From contig OX031062.1 in the NCBI GenBank assembly GCA_943736015.1, forward strand, positions 31,593,462 through 31,657,461: a stretch of DNA of 64,000 nucleotides, given 5' to 3'. The notes beneath the pieces are model-generated. The model was given only the letters and a program-made list of their open reading frames with translations. It made no database searches and was not told the DNA's origin. This DNA comes from Tridacna crocea (taxonomy: Eukaryota; Mollusca; Bivalvia; Cardiida; Cardiidae). A program made the position numbers and the translations under genes. Below are positions 57,568 to 64,000 of the stretch, piece by piece (position 1 is the stretch's first letter; every line of letters starts with the position of its first letter).

Positions 57568-57708
57568 TTAACAGATGGGTTTTAAGATAACTACAAGAGA
57601 ATGCAGAGGTATGCTAAGCCTAAAACCTTCCATTTTGCAGATAACCGTTCCGTGACAATGAGGACTATTCAACTTTGTACGATAAACCATTTCACATCAG
57701 AGATAACT

Positions 57709-57925
57709 CTATACTACACAATCCCGACTTTTAACGACCCTGGGAAACAAGGCTTTTGAAATATAGTAGGAAAAGGAGAAAATGCTGGTAACCAGCATTT
57801 TCTCCTTTTCCCACAATGCTTTCTACCCTATCAAATATAGAAGTTATCATTTTAGCTAATTTTCATTTGTTCTCTGCAAGTGCTTTCAATTTAGTCTGGT
57901 CCAGAATTTTGTCATTTGATAAAGG
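57709..57925 (-). mobile_element. TH-A element, full length
   Basis: ATAACTCTATACTACACAATCC to GTCATTTGATAAAGG. Outer stem changed (GAAATATAGTAGGAAAAGG) so it no longer fully pairs. Inner stem perfect. Confidence 0.75.
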
Positions 57926-57929
57926 GTTA

Positions 57930-58278
57930 TTCTCTCCTTTTATTCCCTAAATCACTTAGCAGCAATACATTACAGTACCTTTAGCGTGTTACTGCATGTA
58001 ACATTATGACAAAATTAATGACAAAATGCTAAATATTTTCTCTATCAAAATGTTTTCACAATAATGGAATCCAACCATAAATCAGTGGTTAACATCTACT
58101 TTTTACTTACAAAAAGGATTGTTTGAATATCAGCAGATTGCAATTTTTCCTTTATTTTGTTAAAGACCAGCATTTGTTACGACCAACTCATTTTACTGCT
58201 TTCAACAATACCTCCTTCATACTATAACCCCTGAAAATTCATGAACGACATGATGATCTCTGGGTTCAATCTAAACTG
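57930..58278. other. Non-coding stretch within the presumed FBXL5 intron
   Basis: I looked here for the penultimate FBXL5 LRR exon and found none. AT-rich; no repeat family recognised. Confidence 0.4.
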
Positions 58279-58284
58279 GTTTAA

Positions 58285-58488
58285 CCCATTACTACACAAC
58301 CCCTACTTTTGACGATCTGGAGAAAGAAGCCTTTAAAAAACATTGTGGGGAAAGGAGAAAAATGCTGGTAACCAGCATTTTCTCCTTTTCCCTCAATGTT
58401 TTCTACCCTTCACAAAACAAATTTGAACATTTCAGTCTTATTTTGTCTGCAAATGTTTTCAATTCTAAAATACTGTCATTTAATAAAG
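58285..58488 (-). mobile_element. TH-A element
   Basis: TTAA 58,281-58,284; starts CCCATTACTACACAACCCC; hairpin intact. The right arm is shortened (TTTGTCTGCAAATGTTTTC then TACTGTCATTTAATAAAGAG). Confidence 0.75.
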
Positions 58489-58524
58489 AGTTCAAGACTC
58501 CACAATGCCTTGTCCAAGGACAGA

Positions 58525-58690
58525 AATCCACTGCCTAATAAAGGAACCTCCCAATCAAGTAATGACTTTGACTTATGGAAAGGGAGCTCTGAAATCATTG
58601 TGACAACTGAAATTGCTCTTCCTGAACACTGGTATCAGAAGCAAGCCAGTAAGGATGTCCTTTACTTCAGAGTTGTGTTGAAAGCTTGAA
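58525..58690 (+). mobile_element. TH-B-like relic
   Basis: AATCCACTGCCTAATAAAGG then GAAATCATTGTGACAACTGA and AATTGCTCTTCCTGAAC recall TH-B. The stem is broken and the right end is not found. Confidence 0.4.
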
Positions 58691-58702
58691 AAATGTATCA
58701 TC

Positions 58703-58758
58703 GGTTTACTTCAAAAACCTCATAAATACAGTTGTAGATGCAAGGTTTTTGAAGTAAG
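58703..58758. mobile_element. Short foldback element, family I, copy 2
   Basis: GGTTTACTTCAAAAACCTC pairs with GCAAGGTTTTTGAAGTAAGCC. It matches the 6,446 copy in its 17-bp arms and shares the external ATCATC. Confidence 0.65.
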
Positions 58759-58810
58759 CCAACAATATGCCTATTGCCATTTTCTGTTTGATTCTACAAA
58801 ATACTTTAGC

Positions 58811-58945
58811 TCAGTTACCAAGCAACCAATATGTTCTCCTTTTCCCACAATGTTTTCTACCTATTCAAGGGCTTACTCCTTTGTTTAGGCCACATTAAAT
58901 TATCTACTTGTAAATGTTTCAATTTTGACTATCATACAATAGGTA
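58811..58945 (-). mobile_element. TH-A right-half fragment
   Basis: AATATGTTCTCCTTTTCCC, ACAATGTTTTCTACCTATTC, CTTGTAAATGTTTCAATTTT. The left half is missing. Confidence 0.5.
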
Positions 58946-59152
58946 TAGGTTTTAATGCAATAATTTTGCTTATAAATTCAAAGGAGTATGTTTTGAAAAA
59001 TGGGAGGCAATGTCTGTATTGGGAAATGGCATTGTTTTCAAGATGACACTTTTGATCCATTACCGTCCATTCTGATTGAAAAATCACTATTTAAATCTTT
59101 CTCTTTTTCAAATATATCTGAATGAGCTGCACTCTGGGAATGAGGGGTTTAA

Positions 59153-59321
59153 CTCTTTACCAAATAACAGAATATTATAGACTGGTCCAAATTGAAAGCA
59201 TTTGCAGACGACAAAATAAACATGTCCGAAAAATTGAAATTTGGTAAGAAAAGGGTAGAAAACATTGTGGGTAAAGGAGAAAATGCTTGTTACCAGCATT
59301 TTCTCCTTTTCCCACAATGTG
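59153..59321 (+). mobile_element. TH-A element truncated after the hairpin
   Basis: TTAA 59,149-59,152; left arm and hairpin complete (AGAAAATGCTTGTTACCAGC). It ends at CCCACAATGTG, followed by unrelated sequence. Confidence 0.75.
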
Positions 59322-59399
59322 AATTAGTAATGTAACATTTATCCTTAACCTTCAAACTTATTTTGTGTGACATTTATGTACATGTGCAATGTTATTATA

Positions 59400-59692
59400 T
59401 ACGCATATCTGACAGGCGCAAATTGGAGTGGAGAGAAAGAGTCGGATACAAGGAAATCCGGGTACCAGACCCTAGCTCTTTTTCAAATAGATTTCCTTGG
59501 TTCTTTTACATGCTTAGTGTATAGCACTGATTACATGTGAGGCTACCTCTGGGTTTCTAACCAGTTCACCTTTTGTTGGGTGGGAGACACGAGATGTCTC
59601 TGAAAAACATCCTACCAGACCGGGATTCGAACCCCAGACCTTCGGATTGGTAGTCCGTGTAAACCACTAGGCCACCGACCCACTCAAAACAT
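59400..59692 (-). mobile_element. tRNA-headed SINE, well preserved
   Basis: Minus-strand head 59,692-59,620: GGGTCGGTGGCCTAGTGG (A box TGGCCTAGTGG), CTACCAATCCGAAGGTC, and a perfect B box GGTTCGAATCC. The acceptor stem cannot close and the body continues (GAGACATCTCGTGTCTCCC, TAGAAACCCAGAGGTAGCC, TTGTATCCGACTC). It is the only SINE here with intact polymerase III boxes. Confidence 0.75.
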
Positions 59693-60032
59693 GTCATGTA
59701 AAAAATCAACCAATTGTAAAAGGTTAACACTTAGGTCAGCCTACTAGGATTGTGCCGGCTGACCTCAATCGATAAATTTTGCAGATAGATTGGACCTTCT
59801 TTTCTCAGAGCATGATGACTTAATGTTTTATGTGAATCAGCCGCGAGTCTCATAGCCAAGGCTTCATTCCAGAAGTTAGTTTTATACATATTTCTAATTA
59901 AAGCCACAATGGCAACTTGACAATAAAATTGCTACAAAGTTTGAATTAAATCCCAATTAAAAGATATTGGGATAAGTACAACAAAAAGCAGACAAAAGGA
60001 CAGAACTCAACAAACAGTTATACCGTGTTCAA

Positions 60033-60253
60033 CTCTTTACTAGCGGACAAACTTTTTAATACATCCATGTTGAAAGCATTTGCAATAGACTGATTAATTG
60101 TGGCTTAAATTATTAGATTTGTCTTTCACTGGGAAGAAAACATTGTGGGAAAAGGAGAAAATGCTGGTTACCAGCATTTTCTCCTTTTCCCACAATGTTT
60201 TCAAAAGCCCTCTATCTCAGGATTGCTAAAACATGGGATTACATAGTAAAGTG
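60033..60253 (+). mobile_element. TH-A2 element
   Basis: TCAA 60,029-60,032; CTCTTTACTAGCGGACAAAC, hairpin fully paired (GTGGGAAAAGGAGAAAATGC). Ends TACATAGTAAAGTG before TTTA. Confidence 0.75.
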
Positions 60254-60346
60254 TTTATATCAATAATTGAATCTACAGCTGGATTTTCAAGCACACCCGT
60301 GAAACCCCCATTTTATCTTCTCGATATTTAAATCATATCCACTTAA

Positions 60347-60567
60347 CTCCTTAAATCGCCTATCACAATTTGTAAAATGATTTTAAAGATAAGATAAATC
60401 AAGATCAATCTGCAAGAAAGCGAGATCTGATCTAGGATCTACAGTTTTCAATATTTTCAGATACATTTATATTATATTCTGACCAACTCGGCATTGAAAA
60501 TTTGATAATATTTTGGTACTCCTTGCTGCCCAAAAGAGTCCTGTTGGCCTATTTACTGATTTAGGGG
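60347..60567. mobile_element. TH-E element, diverged
   Basis: TTAA at 60,343-60,346 and 60,568-60,571. Hairpin AATCAAGATCAATCTGCA / GCGAGATCTGATCTAGGATC. Ends GATTTAGGGG. AAATCATATCCA lies just outside both ends. Confidence 0.6.
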
Positions 60568-60596
60568 TTAAATCATATCCATCTAACCCTCTGAAA

Positions 60597-60804
60597 ACTT
60601 AATTCATAACTACTAGTGCATAATTATGCACATATGGTAGTGTAGCACAAGATCAAACTGCGGATAAGCAGTCTGATCTTGATCTTCAATGTCAGATGTT
60701 ATAATAGATACATACATTTACTGAAAGAGCCTTGACATTGCAAGAGTTTGTTATTTACCGATTAAAAGCATCAGTTTTATATACTGACACTTGGTGATAA
60801 AAGG
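60597..60804. mobile_element. TH-E element, diverged
   Basis: CTAA 60,593-60,596 and TTAG 60,805-60,808. Hairpin AGATCAAACTGCGGATAAGC / AGTCTGATCTTGATC. Ends GGTGATAAAAGGG. Possibly a tandem duplicate of the preceding copy. Confidence 0.6.
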
Positions 60805-60867
60805 GTTAGTCCTTGCTCTTTGTTATAAATAGAAATGGCATTTTTAATCAGAGATCAGAAATCTGTT

Positions 60868-61035
60868 TCCACCGACCATTTTTAGTTTAATTCTTAGTTT
60901 TATTCTAGACTAGGAAAATAGCACTTCTGATTGCCTACATCATTTAGCCAATCAAAAGCTGTGCTTCTTCCAGATTCAAAAAAAATTCTTTAGAGTATAA
61001 GTATGAATATTTGTAAGACTGGTTAGTGAATATGA
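60868..61035. mobile_element. Palindromic MITE, family G, diverged
   Basis: TTCCACCGACCATTTTTAG, CACTTCTGATTGCCTACATC, ATTTAGCCAATCAAAAGC and ACTGGTTAGTGAATATGAAC. Palindrome still evident. Confidence 0.6.
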
Positions 61036-61056
61036 ACCAGAACAGAGCAAATTCCT

Positions 61057-61230
61057 GCTCATTATAACATTATGAGAGAGGAGAAAATGCTGGGAACCAG
61101 CATTTTCTCCTTCTCCCACTATGTTGCCTATCATTTTAAACCTGAATCATAATAATTCAGCAACATTTAATGGGTAATTTGAAAATGCTGTCAATTTGGA
61201 CAGATCTATCACTTTGTTCCATGGTAAAGA
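61057..61230 (-). mobile_element. TH-A element lacking its left terminus
   Basis: ATAACATTATGAGAGAGG, hairpin AATGCTGGGAACCAGCATT intact, then GGACAGATCTATCAC and CATGGTAAAGA before TTAA 61,231-61,234. Confidence 0.65.
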
Positions 61231-61234
61231 TTAA

Positions 61235-61441
61235 TCCCTTAGACTACTAAGGGCAACTCACTGACCTGTTGCTGAGGGTGTGGATCAAGATCAGACTGCA
61301 TAGAACATACAGGCTGATCAAGGATCTACACTGTCCAATACTGAGATATTTTCCCCTAAATTACATTTTTTTTAAATGACAACTTTGGGAGTTCTTCTAT
61401 GGGCTTGAGAGATTCACTTGAGTTACTTAGCAGGGTAAAGG
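61235..61441 (-). mobile_element. TH-E element
   Basis: Shares TTAA 61,231-61,234; right flank TCAA 61,442-61,445. Hairpin GATCAAGATCAGACTGCA with CAGGCTGATCAAGGATC. Ends ACTTAGCAGGGTAAAGG, the reverse of the start of TH-E at 23,477. Confidence 0.7.
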
Positions 61442-61479
61442 TCAATTTTGATAAGGCCATTACAAATGAAAATTTGTGA

Positions 61480-61700
61480 TTTTCAAGGGTACAAATTATT
61501 GGACTTAAAAATATTCAAAACATTTACAGATGATAAAAAATCAATAAAACATGGCTCACTTGATAAATCTGTCTGTGAAAGAACAGAAAAGAATGTAAGA
61601 AAAGGAATAAAAAGCTGCTGACTAGCATTTCTCCTTTTCATGTAACACATTCAGGCTTTCTTCCACAGGTTCAATCTAGAACTGAATTGACTGGTAAAAC
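61480..61700 (+). mobile_element. TH-A2 relic
   Basis: TACAAATTATTGGACTTAAA, CAGATGATAAAAAATCAAT, GAACAGAAAAGAATGTAAG, stem ATAAAAAGCTGCTGACTAGC. The ends are not preserved. Confidence 0.45.
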
Positions 61701-61702
61701 AA

Positions 61703-61907
61703 TACTGACTTTTAACGGCCCTGAGAAAAGAAAGCCTTGGAAAACATTGTAGGATAAGGAGAAAATGCTGGTAACCAGCATTTTTTCCCTTTCACACAAT
61801 GTTTTCTACCCTTTCCAAATCAAATTTCAATTTTTGATTCAAATTTATTTTGTTGTCTGCAAATGCTATCAGTTTGGATAGTCCAAAATTTCGTCGTTTG
61901 GTAAATA
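61703..61907 (-). mobile_element. TH-A element
   Basis: TGGTAAAACAATACTGAC to GTCGTTTGGTAAATAG. The hairpin is intact on the inner stem; right outer arm TTTCCCTTTCACACAATG. Confidence 0.7.
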
Positions 61908-61996
61908 GTTAGCATTTTATTGATTCATTAATCTTCACAAAATCAAGGCTTGCTTTGTCTCAAAATCTCAAAATATTCTGTGTAGTATTACCTTAA

Positions 61997-62218
61997 CTCA
62001 TTACCACATGAGACAATTTTGGACTGGTCCAAATTGAAAGCATTTGCAGACGACAAAATAAAGGTGACTGAAAAATAGAAATTTGTTCTGGAAAGGGTAG
62101 AAAACACTGTGGGAAAAGGAGAAAATGCTGGTTACCAGCATTTTCTCTTTTTCCCCACAGTGTTTTCAAAAGGCTTTTTTCTCAGGAGCGTCAAAAGTAG
62201 GGATTGAGTGGTAATGGG
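61997..62218 (+). mobile_element. TH-A element, full length
   Basis: TTAA at 61,993-61,996 and 62,219-62,222. Starts CTCATTACCACATGAGAC; hairpin intact; ends GATTGAGTGGTAATGGG. A degenerate TH piece follows at 62,262-62,350. Confidence 0.85.
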
Positions 62219-62349
62219 TTAATTTACACTGTCTGCAACAAAACCTTACGCCTTAGTTTACTCTTTACCAAACAATCTCCAATGACAGTTTTTGAAAATT
62301 TTGCAGAAAAGGGACCAATTTCTTGTTAGCCGCTATTAATCCTTTCCCT

Positions 62350-62690
62350 TTTTTTTTTTAAATATACATGTACTTTATTAGTAAATCACCTTTCCCTTTC
62401 CAATGAAATGTTTGCTCATTATTCTTAAATGTAATGGCTTTTGGAAATAGGCAAAAAAGCATGTGCAGTAAAATGTCAGGTTCTTCTCTGAGATATAGAC
62501 CAAAATCAATACATGTAATAGACTATGTTTGGCCTTATCAATGTATATAGGAACTTTGGCCAATGACAAGTATATAATATTACAAAATGAAATTCTATGC
62601 CAGAAAAAATAATTACCAATACTTCAATATTTATAACAACCCCCACATTATATAGTCCATAGTTATAAATAGACCCTTTACAGATAATGG
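62350..62690. other. Non-coding stretch
   Basis: AT-rich, no recognised repeat and no supported exon. Confidence 0.4.
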
Positions 62691-62771
62691 GTTGAACTCT
62701 TATCTATACCAAATTTTATATCTACAGTCCACAAAAAGTAATAAACAAAATGAAAATTTATATTTACCAAC

Positions 62772-62933
62772 CTGTCAAATCTGTGAACAGCGGCTACTAC
62801 AGGTAAGTCCTGATAATGGCTGCTGTTCACAGATCTGCTGTTGTCCACAATTTGCACTTCTTGCACTACATTTTGTTGCAAATTGATGGTTTTATAAGTA
62901 GAGGTTTGTGTGGACCAAACTTGAACTCTGCCT
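62772..62933 (-). CDS. Candidate upstream exon of FBXL5
   Basis: On the minus strand, acceptor-like TTTCAAATAG precedes an open 54-codon stretch that includes YKTINLQQNVVQEVQIVDNS and HYQDLPVVAAVHRFD. It ends at GACAG|GTTGGT (or 4 bases on, TTG|GTAAAT). With the first donor it is phase-compatible with the FBXL5 terminal exon. It does not resemble the LRR expected just before that exon; at best it would belong to the variable, poorly conserved region of FBXL5. A short inverted repeat (ATCTGTGAACAGC / GCTGTTCACAGAT) lies inside, which weakens the coding argument. Confidence 0.3.
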
Positions 62934-63077
62934 CTATTTGAAACACAAAAATAATATACGCAAGTAAGATTGTGAAGTGAATATGGAAAGGCAAAAAATT
63001 GTTTTCACTTTGTAGAACTCGATTCTCAGTTTTACACATAATTCAATAAAAAGGGATTCATCACAGTGTTTTTTTAA

Positions 63078-63296
63078 CCCTTTCCCAAACGACAAATTTT
63101 GGACTCTTCCACACCAAAAGAGACTGCAGACAACAATTTTAGATTGGAGAAAATGCCAGAAAGTTCTCAAAAAGGGTAGAAAACACTGTGGGAAAAGGAG
63201 AAATTGCTCGTTACGAGCAATTTCTCCTTTTCCCACAGTCTTTTCAAAAGACTTTTACTGCAGCCACGTAAAAACCAGGGCTTGTTTGGGAAAGGG
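63078..63296 (+). mobile_element. TH-C element, full length
   Basis: TTAA at 63,074-63,077 and 63,297-63,300. Ends CCCTTTCCCAAACGAC and TTTGGGAAAGGG. The hairpin GAGAAATTGCTCGTTACGAG is perfectly paired. Very close to the nested copy at 34,417. Confidence 0.9.
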
Positions 63297-63428
63297 TTAA
63301 AGTACAGGCTGTGTGAAAATTGGTTGCCTGCAATAAAGGTCGCTGTTACATACAGGTCATAAACAGTGTAATCATACCAAGTAAGGTGACTGCTGGCTGC
63401 ACTTTGCAGATTGTTGTTATACACATGG

Positions 63429-63640
63429 GCCCCGCTTCACCAAGGTAGTTACGAACAAAATTTGTGTAAGTTTTACCTAGGTTTTGTGTAAGTTTTACCC
63501 AACTATGGTATAGTGATACATCTGCTATGTGATACATAAAAACTATCATGGTGATTTTCGCATAATGTGCCACTTTACTAGAGTTAAGTAAAACTTCCAC
63601 AAATTTTGATTGTATCTACCTTAATGACACAGGGCCAAGG
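63429..63640. mobile_element. Palindromic MITE with GGGCC termini, family L
   Basis: Left arm GGGCCCCGCTTCACCAAGG, then TAGTTACGAACAAAATTTG; right arm, read inverted, TGTGTCATTAAGGTAGATAC then AATCAAAATTTGTGG and, outermost, GGCCCTG. The inverted match covers about 55 bp with substitutions. One copy only in this window. Confidence 0.6.
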
Positions 63641-63779
63641 TATTTAGAAAAGAAATATTCGCTGGCTGACTTATATTGGCTGCTGTTCACAGATATTGGC
63701 TGCTGTTCGTGTGAAGCTGCTAGCACAGATTGGAATGCACCATCTTGTGAGCCAACAATAACTTGGAACTCTTTATCAC
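63620..63779 (-). CDS. Candidate upstream exon flanked by two MITEs
   Basis: Minus-strand frame including KEFQVIVGSQDGAFQSVLA and PISVNSSQYKSASEYFFSK. It would end at TTAAG|GTAGAT, a good donor, and begin after AATTTAATTAG. The VNSSQY motif echoes VNSSHY in the candidate exon at 62,772, and the phases agree. However the donor and last 7 codons lie in the family L arm, and the first 5 codons lie in a TH end. It may be a transposon-bounded exon or a chance frame. Confidence 0.22.
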
Positions 63780-63965
63780 CTAATTAAATTTGCACCAGAT
63801 GACTGGAAATATCTATGAAATTGCTTGAAAAAGGAGAAAATACTGCTTTCTAGGTTTTTCTCTCTGCCTACCATGTTTCTTACCTATTCTTCTTAGAACC
63901 TCAACAACGGAGTCATATTTGACTTCAAAATGGAGTGTTAAATTTTGTCATCTAGTAAGCCTATA
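63767..63965 (-). mobile_element. TH relic at the window end
   Basis: AACTCTTTATCACCTAATT, AAAAAGGAGAAAATACTGC, then TAGGTTTTTCTCTCTGCC and GTTAAATTTTGTCATCTAG. One arm is decayed and the right end is unclear. Confidence 0.45.
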
Positions 63966-64000
63966 AAGCAAAATTTCCAACCGTTGCAAAAACAAATTTT

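Larger units (their letters stand above)
56922..57705. repeat. Diverged duplicated flank around TH copies
   Basis: The 85-bp stretch at 56,922-57,003 (CCTGCATGTTTTG, GACAATAAGAACTGTTC, AAATCATTTCACCATCAG) resembles 57,604-57,703 (CCTTCCATTTTGC, GACAATGAGGACTATTC, AAACCATTTCACATCAG). A segment containing at least one TH element appears to have been duplicated long ago. Confidence 0.5.

Noticed and set aside
59620-59692. Possible tRNA gene on the minus strand
   Set aside because: Good A and B boxes but no acceptor stem pairing, and the sequence continues into a SINE body.
1-64000. Bacterial or phage operon, viral insert, transposase or reverse transcriptase gene
   Set aside because: I looked for long frames, ribosome-binding sites and known catalytic motifs on both strands and found none.

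Overview
The window looks like repeat-dense intergenic and intronic DNA from an animal, most probably a marine bivalve. It is AT-rich and has no operons, no rRNA or tRNA genes and almost no long reading frames. The repeats fit molluscs: tRNA-headed SINEs, Helentron-like elements carrying 145-166 bp tandem arrays between GCTCACC-type sub-terminal motifs, and many short palindromic DNA transposons. I recognise one gene, the last exon of FBXL5 on the minus strand at 55,591-55,819. It encodes the C-terminal LRR and the four-cysteine iron-sulphur tail of the iron-sensing F-box protein. Its upstream exons should lie at higher coordinates; two weak candidates (62,772-62,933 and 63,620-63,779) are listed with low confidence.

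The dominant content is a superfamily of short elements, here called TH (TTAA-hairpin). A copy is about 220 bp, flanked by TTAA, with termini resembling CCCTTTACC...GGTAAAGGG and a central near-perfect hairpin of about 68 bp (arm GTGGGAAAAGGAGAAAATGC, loop GGTTACC). TH-A is the main type (plus orientation begins CTCTTTACCAAACGAC; minus orientation begins CCCATTACCACACAATCC). TH-A2 is a variant with a different left arm. TH-B and TH-C carry other outer arms and an inner stem changed by compensatory substitutions. TH-E has TTAA ends and a GATCAAGATCAGACTGCA hairpin. I count roughly 75-80 recognisable TH copies or fragments. Several are nested in one another at TTAA, and neighbours often share one TTAA. 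No transposase is present; TTAA targeting points to a piggyBac- or Kolobok-type source.

Layout: 1-10.8 kb holds TH copies and relics. 10.87-13.77 kb is Helentron-like element HL1 inserted in a TH-A copy. 13.8-14.7 kb is nested TH. 14.7-17.25 kb is mostly unique sequence. 17.25-19.7 kb holds TH-A/B/E. 20.31-22.03 kb is HL2. 22.2-23.5 kb has a GGATCC-ended MITE and an unexplained minus-strand reading frame. 24.7-25.26 kb is a SINE with an internal 39-bp minisatellite. 25.3-29.1 kb holds TH copies, including one interrupted by an 88-bp palindrome with a 7-bp target duplication. 29.1-29.4 kb is an unrecognised coding-like fragment. 29.39-31.12 kb is HL3 with an exact 166-bp period. 32.45-33.09 kb is a minisatellite with an 88-bp higher-order unit. 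33.4-37.9 kb is a TH cluster. 38.0-40.0 kb is another about 155-bp array. 41-55 kb holds TH, F, G and H elements and SINEs. 55.2-55.8 kb is the FBXL5 exon and 3' region, partly tandem-duplicated with a SINE head. 55.9-64 kb is TH-rich, probably FBXL5 intron.

Apart from FBXL5 the content is selfish DNA and its decay, so there is no pathway to reconstruct. The useful information is in element boundaries, nesting order, target-site duplications and the way hairpin stems stay paired while their sequence drifts. Coordinates of degenerate repeats are approximate to about 10-20 bp.
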